DNA of 44,776 nt. Origin: Candidatus Heimdallarchaeota archaeon. Lineage in GTDB: Archaea; Asgardarchaeota; Heimdallarchaeia; Heimdallarchaeales; Heimdallarchaeaceae. Where the stretch lies: contig JAGLXK010000407.1 of the NCBI GenBank assembly GCA_023132955.1, positions 1 to 44,776 on the forward strand. Direction: 5' to 3'. Position numbers and translations under genes: made by a program. Shown piece by piece: positions 35,948 to 44,400 of the stretch (positions are counted from its first letter, which is position 1; the number at the start of each line of letters is the position of its first letter). The notes under the pieces were generated by a model, which did not search any database, was not told where the DNA came from, and saw nothing but the letters and a program-made list of their open reading frames with translations.

Positions 35948-36094
35948 ATGACTAAATATATTTGCCAAAGATGTAAGAATGAGATAACACCTAGTGAACT
36001 AAGATTATTACCTGGTGTTAAATGTCCTAAATGTTCAAATCGAATTTTAACAAAACAACGTTCCCTTATTGCAAAACCAGTAAAAGCTAGATAA
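35948..36094 (+). CDS. rpoP: DNA-directed RNA polymerase subunit P (Rpb12 homologue)
   Basis: This 48-residue protein is MTKYICQRCKNEIT... with CQRC at 6-9 and CPKC at 26-29 as one zinc ribbon, and a basic C-terminus (KQRSLIAKPVKAR). It matches RpoP/Rpb12, whose ending (R.L.KxRP.....K.V.AR) is well conserved. It anchors Rpo3 and Rpo10 in the polymerase core. GGAAGTG lies ten bases before the ATG. It follows glyS on the same strand. Confidence 0.88.
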   Translation: MTKYICQRCKNEITPSELRLLPGVKCPKCSNRILTKQRSLIAKPVKAR

Positions 36095-36167
36095 GACTCT
36101 TCTTGTTTTTATTTTTATCAATTTTGTTTCATCAAAACGTTGATGTTAACCCTTTTCTGAATCATTC

Positions 36168-37265
36168 TTAGAAAGGAATTGCAGCTATAAAAATACCATA
36201 AATAAGACCAGATAGAGCTGCTGCAACAGGGAAAGTTATGATCCAACTTATAACCATCTTTCTGAATGATTTTTTATCTGGACGTTCTCCTTTAACCATT
36301 CCTGCTCCTATAATAGCGAAAATAAGCACATGACTCCCAGAGATAGGAAATCCAAAAATAGTTGCTAGAAAAATAACACTACTAGTTGCAAGCTCAATAC
36401 TAAAAGCATCAGAAGGTTTTATTGCTATTAAATTGTTACCAACATTTTTGATTACGTTTCTTCCGATAACGATTATTCCTAGAGCAATCATAGCTCCTAC
36501 AGCCATAACTATGTAGATTGGATTTATACCTGTTGCAGTAAATTTCGTGAATATGCTTGAAGTTAAACCTACTCCTGGTTTGGCTATTAAAAAGAATGGC
36601 ATGAAGTTTCGTAAAGAATCATTCTCTATTAAACCATATAAAATACCTAATGCATTTGCTGAATCATTTCCTCCTCTACTGAACTGTGACCAACCAACTG
36701 CTACAATGAGTAGTACAGCAAATATCCTCTCAATTTTTTCAACTCTATCCAATCCTTTCTGCATTTTCGAAAGAAATTTTTCTATTAGAATTTTGAAAAT
36801 AATAGCTCCAATAAACCCTAGTAAAGGCGAAATTACCCACCCTAATGCTACTTCTCCAAGTGTTCCCCAATCCATAGATTGACCAAATGATCCTGACTCT
36901 TGAAAACTCCAAACAATTGCTACTCCAAAAACAGCTCCAACTACTGAGTGTGTAGTCGAAATTGGAGCTCCTGTTTGTGAAGCTACAACCAACCAAATAG
37001 TTGTACTAATAATAATTGCAAAAAGCATATAGATATTGTACTCTACATTTTCTCCTAGAAGATTTTCTCCAATGGTTTTACTTACGCTTTCTGAAAAAAA
37101 TACCACCCCTAAGAAAACAAGTATTGCTCCTAGAGCAATTGCATATTTTGTTTTTACAGCTTTACTCCCCACTAAAGTTGCCATAGTCTCATCATTACTT
37201 CCGATGCCAAAGGCTAAGGCTAGCATCAAAATCAGAAGAATGATAACTATAACTGCAACTGTCAT
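36168..37265 (-). CDS. PiT family inorganic phosphate transporter
   Basis: The 365-residue protein has about ten membrane helices and the two inverted PiT signature repeats: GIGSNDETMATLVGSKAV near residues 20-37 and GGNDSANALGILYG near 202-215, both of the G.ND.(A/T)N.. type that binds phosphate. PiT carriers import phosphate with a cation (Na+ or H+). The first repeat has DETMATLVG where most have D(V)ANA.G. The DUF47 gene, a PhoU-like regulator commonly paired with PiT, lies 27 bases upstream on the same strand. Confidence 0.9.
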   Translation of the reverse strand: MTVAVIVIILLILMLALAFGIGSNDETMATLVGSKAVKTKYAIALGAILVFLGVVFFSESVSKTIGENLLGENVEYNIYMLFAIIISTTIWLVVASQTGAPISTTHSVVGAVFGVAIVWSFQESGSFGQSMDWGTLGEVALGWVISPLLGFIGAIIFKILIEKFLSKMQKGLDRVEKIERIFAVLLIVAVGWSQFSRGGNDSANALGILYGLIENDSLRNFMPFFLIAKPGVGLTSSIFTKFTATGINPIYIVMAVGAMIALGIIVIGRNVIKNVGNNLIAIKPSDAFSIELATSSVIFLATIFGFPISGSHVLIFAIIGAGMVKGERPDKKSFRKMVISWIITFPVAAALSGLIYGIFIAAIPF

Positions 37266-37292
37266 TGATAATCTACTTCCATAATTTTATGA

Positions 37293-37964
37293 TTATAGTG
37301 CATATTTGTGGATAAGTATAAAGACTCTGTCTGCGAAAATTTCAGCTCTATCAGCAGCTTCCATTAAATATTTGATTAGAGTTTCAGTATATCTAAAAGC
37401 TTGAAAATCGTGTTGGTAATTATAATTCAGCTTTTGAAGCTCCCATTGTTTTTCTCTAACAGATCTTCTTAAATTTGTTATATTGGTAATATTCTCTCTT
37501 GCTTTTTCAAAATTATCTTGGACATTGATTACCATTTCATGAACTTGGGCTCCAATTTGATTGTTTAATTCGGCTATTTCTTTAATTCCTTCTCTCAGAT
37601 TTTCATTGATTTCAACTTGAAAAAGAAGTAATTTTCTTACAACAATTTCTATTTTGTCTGTGATTTTATCTATGTTTTCAATAATTTGAATACGATCAGT
37701 TCTGGAAAAAACCATTGTTTCTCTAGAAAAAATTCTTTCGAAAATCTTTTCTTTCGTTCTATCTTGCTGTTTCTCTAAAGCTATGGTTTCATCAGCGTAT
37801 TTTTGAGCTTCTGTGAAATTACCCTCAACATATGCTAAAACAGCTTTTTTCATTGTTTCAAATGCTTTTTTTGTCAACTCACTACATTCTGTAAACAATT
37901 CTTTCAGACTTCTAGCATGCTTTTTGCGTGAAAATATTTTTATCACCTTTATTTTATTCTGCAT
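37293..37964 (-). CDS. DUF47/PhoU-like regulator of the PiT transporter
   Basis: The 223-residue helical protein has the DUF47 layout: helix bundle with E...D....K segments such as ETIALEKQQDRTKEKIFERI and ENIDKITDKIEIVVRKLLLF that carry metal-binding acidic residues in PhoU relatives. DUF47 genes are found next to PiT genes across archaea and bacteria and are thought to control phosphate uptake. Here it is the first gene of the pair, so both are likely co-transcribed. Confidence 0.87.
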   Translation of the reverse strand: MQNKIKVIKIFSRKKHARSLKELFTECSELTKKAFETMKKAVLAYVEGNFTEAQKYADETIALEKQQDRTKEKIFERIFSRETMVFSRTDRIQIIENIDKITDKIEIVVRKLLLFQVEINENLREGIKEIAELNNQIGAQVHEMVINVQDNFEKARENITNITNLRRSVREKQWELQKLNYNYQHDFQAFRYTETLIKYLMEAADRAEIFADRVFILIHKYAL

Positions 37965-38114
37965 TGCAAAGATATTAACTTTTCTTTAAACCTAATTTTA
38001 TCCTTTGCTTTTAGGTTTCATTTAATTGATGTTCTTTGTATTAGAAGTTTTTCGAAAAATGCTTGAAAGGCTGTATAACCTTCAAACAAGGCTTAAAGAA
38101 TTTCTGTATGATTA

Positions 38115-38122
38115 TATTTAAA
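38115..38122 (+). promoter_or_regulatory. TATA box of the small membrane protein at 38157
   Basis: TATTTAAA predicts a start near 38145 and a 12-base leader that contains AGGAA before the ATG. Confidence 0.4.
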
Positions 38123-38156
38123 AGTTAGAATTTGATAATATACTTAGGAAATTTTA

Positions 38157-38429
38157 ATGAGTGAAAAGAATCCAGTGGAAATTCAAAAATCAACAGAAGC
38201 ACTTTTTAGAAAACTTCGAACAGTTTCCTTCATTTTCATTGTATTAACTTTCTTGTTCTTTGGATTAGGAGTAGGTTTTGGGTGGAATTACATTTTAACT
38301 ATCTACTTAATGATTGGATGTATGATCATTGCATTTGTACTACCTTTCTCTGTTAAAAGAATAAGAATCAAAAGAGATATGGAATTGGTTAAACTTATGC
38401 ATCTAGATTCAGGCGGTAGGAGGATCTGA
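38157..38429 (+). CDS. Small two-helix membrane protein, 90 residues
   Basis: Hydrophobic helices lie at about 24-44 and 48-67, separated by a short WN.. turn, with a basic cytosolic C-terminus (KRIRIKRDMELVKLMH). Both termini should be inside. No family is recognised. It has its own TATA box, and its stop is four bases from the stop of the convergent radical SAM gene. Confidence 0.6.
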   Translation: MSEKNPVEIQKSTEALFRKLRTVSFIFIVLTFLFFGLGVGFGWNYILTIYLMIGCMIIAFVLPFSVKRIRIKRDMELVKLMHLDSGGRRI

Positions 38430-38433
38430 TATA

Positions 38434-40032
38434 TCAAATCGAAATTTCGCCTTCTAATAGTTTATCAGATATTACATCTATTACTTTTATTTTGCACGTA
38501 TTGCCAATGATTAGTTTTTCAGAGTATACACTAATAGCTGGTCCACTGAAAATGGGATAACCAATAAAAGTATTTTTTCTAACTTTATCTTTTTCAGCAA
38601 TAATAGTAATCATTTCTTCCCCTATCATTTGCTTCTTCTTTTCTAAATTAAATTGAATAATAGCTTCTTTCAGTTCATTTCGACGGATATTTAAAAGATG
38701 TCTTTTTGTTGGTAATGGAACACCAGTTACAGTAAAAGGAGAACCAGGTAAAGATAAATACCTATAAACAGTAATTTTATCAGCAAAATTGGAAAGTTTG
38801 TTATCGACTACTTCTTTAGTCATTTCTAGAGATTTTACTGTTTCTCCAGGTAATGAATGAATTAAATAGATCTGTGGGGATAAACCTTCATCAAAAAAGA
38901 ATCTTGAAGCTTCTAAGGCGGTATTAGGCTCTGAAGGTCTTCCTATTTTGTTACTAAGTGATTTATCAAATGTTTCACAACCAATACTGATAGATGTTTT
39001 GGGAAGATACTTACCAATCAAACTAGCTATCTCCTTTGTAACTAGTGATGGTTTGACATTTTCAATTGAAATGCTGCAAACTTTTTCTTGGTTGTCTCTA
39101 ATTTCTGATAGAGATTGCAATAAGTTAGCAATTTCAACATAGTTTGCTTCGGGTTTGGTTGGGGAATAGATTTCTTCTTTTTTTCGACCTCGGAAATAAT
39201 CCAAAAATCCTGGAGCTGATAGAACTATTCTTCTCACTCCTTTATTCAATAAATCTTCAACTTCTTTTTCTACTTGATTGAGTTTCTTACTTCTTGGTGC
39301 CCCGAAGGTTGCAGATACTGAACAGAAACCACACCCAGCAGGGATATTTTCAGGGCAATCTCCAGTACTAATGGTATCAGGATCATCACACTCACCACAT
39401 TCACTACATCCTCCCGCTGTTTTAACCAATTCTCCTCTGTAATGGTTTGAACATCCTCTAACTAGTTCAACATAAACTTTAGAAAACCAGTAATCGGGAT
39501 AGTCCAATATTCTTTCTGTTGAAGGTATGAATTCTTCAAATATTTCAGTTCCTGATATACTCTTTTCTTTTATGAGTAAAGCACCGTTTTTTTTCTCAAT
39601 ACTAAATTTATCTGCGGATTCTTGTTCTTGAAAAAAACTGAAATCAAAATCACATCTAATTAATTCTTCTATAATTCTCTCACCTTCACCAATAACACCC
39701 ACATCAAATTGAATTTCCTTAATTAGATCCTTCTCTGAAAGAATAGGACCACCAATGATTATTTTGCTATTCTGTTGCTTTTTTGATATTTTTTGAACTG
39801 CTTTCTGGACAGCTACTTTGTCCACAGACATAGCACTGATGAGAAATAAGTCAGATGAATTAACACCTTCCTCGTTTTCTTCTATAAAATCCTCTACTCT
39901 TGTTATGCGAACATTTACTTTGTATTTTTCAAATACTCCTGCTACTAATCGTGGTCCTGCTCCAATAGTGTCCCTTGAAAATTTTCTTCTCCCCTTATTA
40001 GCAGCTAAGGCATCCACGATTAAAACATTCAT
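38434..40032 (-). CDS. B12-binding-type radical SAM protein with Cys-rich insertion
   Basis: The 532-residue protein starts with a Rossmann-like domain of the type that precedes many radical SAM cores (MNVLIVDALA, IIIGGPILSE, VGVIGEGE), followed by a radical SAM TIM barrel. In the cluster loop the first cysteine (RGCSNH, C194) is split from the terminal CGFC pair (C234/C237) by about 40 residues with further cysteines at 209, 212, 215 and 226. GCETFDKSLSNKIGR and YLIHSLPGET are barrel segments typical of methylthiotransferase/YgiQ-like proteins. The last 60 residues resemble a TRAM-like beta barrel. A GTG at 40053 is a less likely start. The reaction catalysed is not evident. Confidence 0.8.
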   Translation of the reverse strand: MNVLIVDALAANKGRRKFSRDTIGAGPRLVAGVFEKYKVNVRITRVEDFIEENEEGVNSSDLFLISAMSVDKVAVQKAVQKISKKQQNSKIIIGGPILSEKDLIKEIQFDVGVIGEGERIIEELIRCDFDFSFFQEQESADKFSIEKKNGALLIKEKSISGTEIFEEFIPSTERILDYPDYWFSKVYVELVRGCSNHYRGELVKTAGGCSECGECDDPDTISTGDCPENIPAGCGFCSVSATFGAPRSKKLNQVEKEVEDLLNKGVRRIVLSAPGFLDYFRGRKKEEIYSPTKPEANYVEIANLLQSLSEIRDNQEKVCSISIENVKPSLVTKEIASLIGKYLPKTSISIGCETFDKSLSNKIGRPSEPNTALEASRFFFDEGLSPQIYLIHSLPGETVKSLEMTKEVVDNKLSNFADKITVYRYLSLPGSPFTVTGVPLPTKRHLLNIRRNELKEAIIQFNLEKKKQMIGEEMITIIAEKDKVRKNTFIGYPIFSGPAISVYSEKLIIGNTCKIKVIDVISDKLLEGEISI

Positions 40033-40132
40033 CAATCGCAAGTGTTCTTCCACATATTAAATTATTTCTTTACTTATATAATCGTTCCAGATTTGAGAAA
40101 TATAATTCAAATAATTTAAGTTTAGATGAAAA

Positions 40133-40142
40133 CATATAAATA
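40133..40142 (+). promoter_or_regulatory. TATA box of the aIF1 operon
   Basis: CATATAAATA is centred 27 bases before the GTG at 40165, predicting a leaderless transcript that begins at the GTG start codon. Confidence 0.6.
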
Positions 40143-40164
40143 ACATCTTGACGTTTGGTAATTT

Positions 40165-40482
40165 GTGCTAGAAGACGAATTATGTATGGTATGTGGCTTA
40201 CCTCAAGATCTTTGCGTTTGTGAAGAGATAGCCAAGGAAGAGCAGATTATTAGGGTTTTTATGGTTAAACGAAGGTACGGTAAGAAGTATACTCTTGTTA
40301 CTGGTATTGATCCAAATGAAGTCGATCTTAGTGCTTTAGCCAAGAAATTGAAATCAAAACTTGCTTGTGGTGGAACTTACAAAGAAGGAAGAATAGAACT
40401 TCAAGGAGACCATAGATTCAAAATCAAAGGTATTCTAGAAAATTCTGGTTTTGCCTCAAATAATATTGAAGTACAATTCTAA
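40165..40482 (+). CDS. Translation initiation factor aIF1 (SUI1 family)
   Basis: aIF1 helps the small ribosomal subunit select the start codon. The 105-residue protein has an N-terminal zinc knuckle (CMVCGLPQDLCVC at residues 7-19) typical of archaeal aIF1, then the SUI1 fold with RRYGKKYTLVTGID (the basic loop), LKSKLACGGTYKEGRIELQG and HRFKIKGILENSGF. The GTG at 40165 is needed to include the knuckle and agrees with the TATA box. A zinc-ribbon gene follows after five bases. Confidence 0.93.
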   Translation: MLEDELCMVCGLPQDLCVCEEIAKEEQIIRVFMVKRRYGKKYTLVTGIDPNEVDLSALAKKLKSKLACGGTYKEGRIELQGDHRFKIKGILENSGFASNNIEVQF

Positions 40483-40487
40483 CTAAG

Positions 40488-40766
40488 GTGAACTACATTC
40501 GAAAATCTAAGAAAGCTACCCGAATAGATAAATCTTCAAAGGCTAAAAGAAGAAGAGGTTCTAATGACGAAATTGTAAAAGTTTGTCCCGTTTGTTTTTT
40601 CCCTGCAAAAATTGAATCTAGTTTTTATATCATGTATTATTTTACTTGTTCAAATGAAAACTGCAATTGGCAAGGTCCTACACCAGTTGAGGTACGGCTT
40701 GAGGATTATAAGGAATTTATTAATGAGCATCTTAAGGATTCTTCCTTCCAAGAAAGCGATAATTAG
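40488..40766 (+). CDS. Small basic zinc-ribbon protein in the aIF1 operon
   Basis: The 92-residue protein begins with a strongly basic tail (KSKKATRIDKSSKAKRRRG) and has a zinc-binding pattern CPVC (33-36) and CSNENC (54-59). The basic tail and ribbon suggest RNA or ribosome binding, in line with its position five bases after aIF1. The start is GTG at 40488. I recognise no named family, and the ribosomal link is inference from the operon. Confidence 0.6.
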   Translation: MNYIRKSKKATRIDKSSKAKRRRGSNDEIVKVCPVCFFPAKIESSFYIMYYFTCSNENCNWQGPTPVEVRLEDYKEFINEHLKDSSFQESDN

Positions 40767-40805
40767 AAATATTTATCAAACTACCATCTACAATGGGATG
40801 TAATT

Positions 40806-41642
40806 ATGAAACCTGCAATCGTTATAGATAGTTCTTCTGAACTACCTCAGAAGCTTTATCCGAAGTATAATATCTTTCCTCTAGGTTATGTTATAAGAGA
40901 TTCTAACAATGAAACTCATAAAGAGCGAACACAGGTTCAAACATTACAAACAAGCAAGCTACTCTCAATAATTTCCAACGATAATAATGCACAGCTTTTT
41001 GCTCCCAGCATAAAGGATTTTGTAGAGCTTTATACTTTTCTCTCAGAAGAATTTGATTCTATTATCAGCATTCATTCTTCTTTTGCAACCCCTGCTGTAT
41101 TTGAGAACGCTTTGGTAGCAAAGAAACTTGTTTCTGAAATAAGTATTGATGTTATTGATACTCATACATTAGGTTCTTCTTCTGGTTTATTTGTTGAAGA
41201 ATTGTCAAAATTCATCGTAGAAGCTAAGAATATTAATGAAATCAGAAAGGAAACAATAAGTTTAGACAAACACATTAATTCCTTCATAATAACGAAGAAT
41301 GAACATTTAAACTTAACAGGTTTAAAGAAAATTGATTGGAGAAAGAGCTTAACTACATCGTTCAAAACATATAGTTTGTACAATTATTTCCAGACTAATT
41401 GGAACATTCTCTCTAACAGTCGAAACACAAACAAGCTTTTTTACAAAATACAAGAAAAATTGGCGGTTATTATTAAAACTAAAGATCTGAGAAATGTGTT
41501 TTACACATCCAGTAAGAATTTTTCAAAAGATACTAAATCCACTTTAAGCAAAATGAGGAAAATCCCTAAAACTGAAACAAAATCTTCTCTAGTTGCTTAT
41601 TATTTGTTAGGAGATAATTCATTTGATATCTCTTTCATTTAA
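40806..41642 (+). CDS. Divergent DegV family protein (copy 2)
   Basis: The N-terminal half resembles DegV: AIVIDSSSELPQKLYPKY matches the family start, FAPSIKDF the ligand-loop TSxPS..DF, IISIHSSFATPAVFENA the SS..SGTYQ. segment with SGT changed to ATP, and VIDTHTLGSSSGLFV the D(T/S)....G.G segment. The C-terminal half is much altered: the S(G)R motif and the usual G-rich ending are missing. It is 278 residues long. The lipid-contact serine region is changed, so binding may be lost or different. It follows the aIF1 operon and is convergent with tatD. Confidence 0.7.
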   Translation: MKPAIVIDSSSELPQKLYPKYNIFPLGYVIRDSNNETHKERTQVQTLQTSKLLSIISNDNNAQLFAPSIKDFVELYTFLSEEFDSIISIHSSFATPAVFENALVAKKLVSEISIDVIDTHTLGSSSGLFVEELSKFIVEAKNINEIRKETISLDKHINSFIITKNEHLNLTGLKKIDWRKSLTTSFKTYSLYNYFQTNWNILSNSRNTNKLFYKIQEKLAVIIKTKDLRNVFYTSSKNFSKDTKSTLSKMRKIPKTETKSSLVAYYLLGDNSFDISFI

Positions 41643-41648
41643 TCCATA

Positions 41649-42455
41649 TCATGGTTGGATTCTATAAAATGTGCATGTGTTATTGAAAGTTATATCAGCT
41701 AATAGTTTCTCATCTAAATCAAGCATCTTAGCTGCTTTGTCACAAAATATTGGAATGCTAGTTGGATCATTATTTACTCCTTTCTCTAACGAATGAAATG
41801 GACTGTCGGTTTCAAACATTAGGCTGTCTAATGAAGTTGCTTTGAGGATTTTTTGAAAGTTTTTTCTATAAACTGCGCTTGTTGGAACAGTTATGTACCA
41901 TGATAATTTAGAGATTTCACTAGCTTGTTCTTCTGTACCTCCAAAACAGTGCATAAGAACGTCCTCAGCTCCTTTCTCTTTGAGAATTTCAATTGCTTTG
42001 CCCTCTGCTCCTCTTGAATGGATCACAATTGGTTTATCATGTTCTTGAGCAAAATCTATTAACTTTCTAAAGTATTTTTCTTGAAGTTTTCTTAAATCAG
42101 ATTCTTTTATCCAATGAAAATCAAGACCAATTTCACCTATTGCCATGATGTTATCTTCATTTTCATTGAAAAATTTTACAAATTGATCATATCTCTCTTG
42201 GGAGATTTTTGTTGTTTCAACACCTATTGATAGATAAATTTCTCTGAATTGTATGGTTTCTAGTCCAAACTGATATTTTTCTTCTTCTAGTGCACTATTT
42301 ACAATAACTTTCACATTTGCTCGTTGAGATTTTTCGACAATTATCTCAATATCCTCCATGGTAAACCAATCAGGAACCAGATGGCAATGACCATCTGCAT
42401 ATGAAGTACCAGATTCTTTTTCGCTTAATATTGAGGAGTCTGTCTGAGAAAACAT
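41649..42455 (-). CDS. TatD family metal-dependent hydrolase
   Basis: TatD enzymes are metal-dependent deoxyribonucleases with a TIM-barrel fold. The metal ligands are visible: DGHCH at residues 21-25 (HxH), IGEIGLDFHW (Glu), VIHSRGAEG (His), LMHCFGGTE (His) and FETDSPF (Asp). At 268 residues it is of normal length with a 20-residue N-terminal extension. It lies ten bases after the Get3-like gene on the same strand and may be co-transcribed. Whether the target is DNA, RNA or another ester is not shown. Confidence 0.87.
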   Translation of the reverse strand: MFSQTDSSILSEKESGTSYADGHCHLVPDWFTMEDIEIIVEKSQRANVKVIVNSALEEEKYQFGLETIQFREIYLSIGVETTKISQERYDQFVKFFNENEDNIMAIGEIGLDFHWIKESDLRKLQEKYFRKLIDFAQEHDKPIVIHSRGAEGKAIEILKEKGAEDVLMHCFGGTEEQASEISKLSWYITVPTSAVYRKNFQKILKATSLDSLMFETDSPFHSLEKGVNNDPTSIPIFCDKAAKMLDLDEKLLADITFNNTCTFYRIQP

Positions 42456-42465
42456 TTCATCACAA

Positions 42466-43443
42466 CTATAGTAGTTTTTCTTTGAATACCTGAAGCATAT
42501 CTAGTCCTCTAATTTCTCTATCTAATGCTTCAATTTCTGTAATGATTGTTTCTGGAAAAGCTGATTTGATATACTCGATATTCTTTAGGTGCTCTTTGTG
42601 TCTATGCATACAATAGGAGCAACCATCATTAGCTGGATTTATCTGATTTACTACTGCAAATTTATGTGAAATAAGATGTTGATCTAGTTCTTCAACGAGT
42701 CTTTCCGTTTCAAAAACACTCATCATTGTTGGAATTAGTACTTTAATGAATTGTGTTTGTTCTTCATCCATCAGCTTGTCTCTCGCAACCAAAACCTTCT
42801 CTTTCATAGTTTCAAGAGTTTCAACAGTTCTATCCTTCTCTTGACTTCCTCCAAACAAGGATTTCATCATTGTCATAGCGTTTGAAATGAAGGTTTTCAT
42901 TTTAAGCATTCTTCCTAAAAATGAATCAAGGAACTCAGGAATATTTAATAATCGTAAAGTGTGACCAGTTGGAGCTGTATCAAGGATTACTGTGTCGTAT
43001 ATCTCATCCTCTGCATATTCTAGAATTTTTGCGAAAGATAAGGCTTCATCCATACCTGGAGGAGGAATTGATTGTAAATCTTGACCCAAACCTTGTTGTA
43101 ATTCCCCCAAACCAGGAATAGCCGAAAATTGTGAGAATTGATCTGAATCAACAGGTTGTCCTATAGCCTTAGATATTTCCTCACCTGCTGCAGCAGGATT
43201 GATTTCAAGAGCAAATAGGTCACCAGCAACTCCTTTGACTTTAGTTATTTCACCCTTAGAAAAATCCATATCAAATGAATCAGAAACACTATGGGCAGGG
43301 TCAGTTGAGATAATTAAAACTCTTTTACCTAGTTCAGCCAAAGCTATTCCTAGTGCTGAGGCAACGCTTGTTTTTCCTACTCCTCCTTTTCCCCCAACTA
43401 AAATGTATTTTAGATCCATGCTAGTAATTTCTTTTAAGGACAT
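42466..43443 (-). CDS. Get3/ArsA family ATPase
   Basis: Get3 is the cytosolic ATPase that ferries tail-anchored membrane proteins to the membrane in eukaryotes; ArsA, its relative, drives arsenite export. From the ATG at 43443 the protein has 325 residues: P-loop GKGGVGKT at 18-25 (deviant Walker A), STDPAHSVSDSF (switch I), DTAPTGHTLRLL (switch II), and CSYCMHRHKEH with the zinc-binding CxxC that joins Get3 dimers and is absent from bacterial ArsA. A methionine-rich helical region (MLKMKTFISNAMTMMKS) could be the substrate groove. The TATA box places the mRNA start at this ATG. The TRAP-beta-like gene lies directly upstream. Single-domain ArsA without arsenic genes nearby favours Get3. Confidence 0.88.
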   Translation of the reverse strand: MSLKEITSMDLKYILVGGKGGVGKTSVASALGIALAELGKRVLIISTDPAHSVSDSFDMDFSKGEITKVKGVAGDLFALEINPAAAGEEISKAIGQPVDSDQFSQFSAIPGLGELQQGLGQDLQSIPPPGMDEALSFAKILEYAEDEIYDTVILDTAPTGHTLRLLNIPEFLDSFLGRMLKMKTFISNAMTMMKSLFGGSQEKDRTVETLETMKEKVLVARDKLMDEEQTQFIKVLIPTMMSVFETERLVEELDQHLISHKFAVVNQINPANDGCSYCMHRHKEHLKNIEYIKSAFPETIITEIEALDREIRGLDMLQVFKEKLL

Positions 43444-43462
43444 CAAAATCAATTGCTTCTTG

Positions 43463-43475
43463 TTATATATAAAAT
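43463..43475 (-). promoter_or_regulatory. TATA box of the Get3-like gene
   Basis: The element TTTATATATAAC on the minus strand is centred 26-27 bases before the ATG at 43443. This predicts a leaderless transcript and fixes that start over the ATG at 43419. Confidence 0.6.
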
Positions 43476-43511
43476 ATGAGATTTGTTGAAGTTTTAAAGA
43501 AAAAGAAAAGA

Positions 43512-44288
43512 TTACCTTCTTTTCTTGGTTTTTCTTTTAATCTGCTTCTTACTTTTTTGAATAACGGTTCCTTTTTTATCCCTTTGTTTCTCCTTCCCTT
43601 TCTTAGCTTCTCGAGGTCTCTTAAAAACAAGATAATCAATTAAAACAAGAGCGCCTATTCCAAATACTATTGCTAATGAATAATACAAGATATTCAACCA
43701 GAGCTTTGCATCTAAAACTACAATATTCTCAGGTTTAATAGATGAAATGAAGAATCTCTGAGACTGTGCATTATATTTTTTTTCATCAATGCCGTAATAT
43801 TCAATAGTAGTTGGTTCTAAAGTAAAGTTTCCTTCAGAAAGAGGTTTGAAGTAATAGTAATAGTATATAGTTGCATTTGGTTCTACTATAACATACTTTT
43901 GGGTTGTTAAATTTAAACTAGAAATAGCCCAATCAGAAAAACTTGGATCAACTATTGTAAGATTATATGCAGTTTGATTACCAATGTTCTTAATAGTAAT
44001 ATTAACAAAAACCCATTCCTCGATATCTGGGTTGATTTCTGTATCGTTAACATCTTTAGCAAGATCAAGAATGGGCCTATCAAGGAAAGAATCATTGATT
44101 TGACTAAATGTTTGAAGAGTCTTGTCTATTGTTGTAGTCATATTGTTTTCCGAATTAATAGCTATTGCACTATTAATGGATGAGTGTGAAATAGTTAAGC
44201 CTAGAAATAGCATAATTGTAAGATATACTGTTGCGGGTCTAGAGATTCTTTTAATCATTGATTTCTTATTCCTTAATCTTCTAAACAT
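43512..44288 (-). CDS. TRAP-beta (SSR2)-like single-span membrane protein
   Basis: From the ATG at 44288 the 258-residue protein has a signal-type helix at about 19-38, an Ig-like domain at about 85-185, a membrane helix at about 197-222, and a very basic tail of 36 residues (KKSKKQIKRKTKKRR-like). The Ig-like part reads ITIKNIGNQTAYNLTIVDPS, then AISSLNL, IVEPNATIYYYYYFKPLSEG and FTLEPTTIEYYG. This follows, block by block, my recollection of eukaryotic TRAP beta ([55 protein letters not shown]). TRAP is the translocon-associated complex that assists secretion. The basic tail would face the cytosol. An ATG at 44258 is a possible start. It is 68 bases upstream of the Get3-like gene. A generic Ig-fold surface protein is the alternative. 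Confidence 0.55.
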   Translation of the reverse strand: MFRRLRNKKSMIKRISRPATVYLTIMLFLGLTISHSSINSAIAINSENNMTTTIDKTLQTFSQINDSFLDRPILDLAKDVNDTEINPDIEEWVFVNITIKNIGNQTAYNLTIVDPSFSDWAISSLNLTTQKYVIVEPNATIYYYYYFKPLSEGNFTLEPTTIEYYGIDEKKYNAQSQRFFISSIKPENIVVLDAKLWLNILYYSLAIVFGIGALVLIDYLVFKRPREAKKGKEKQRDKKGTVIQKSKKQIKRKTKKRR

Positions 44289-44400
44289 GCTTGAATCAGC
44301 CAATTTAAATATTTTGCTCTTCTGTATCTTTCTTTGTTCACATTCAGAAATTAATCTCTAATTATTCAAACCATTATTATTTGTTCATAAAAGTAGTAAA

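Noticed and set aside
38062-38092. Imperfect inverted repeat (CTTGAAAGG...CCTTCAAACAAG)
   Set aside because: The stem is short and bulged; it is not distinguishable from chance in AT-rich intergenic DNA.
42466-43443. Arsenical pump ATPase (ArsA) call
   Set aside because: The CxxC zinc motif, the single-domain form and the lack of any arsenic gene nearby favour Get3.
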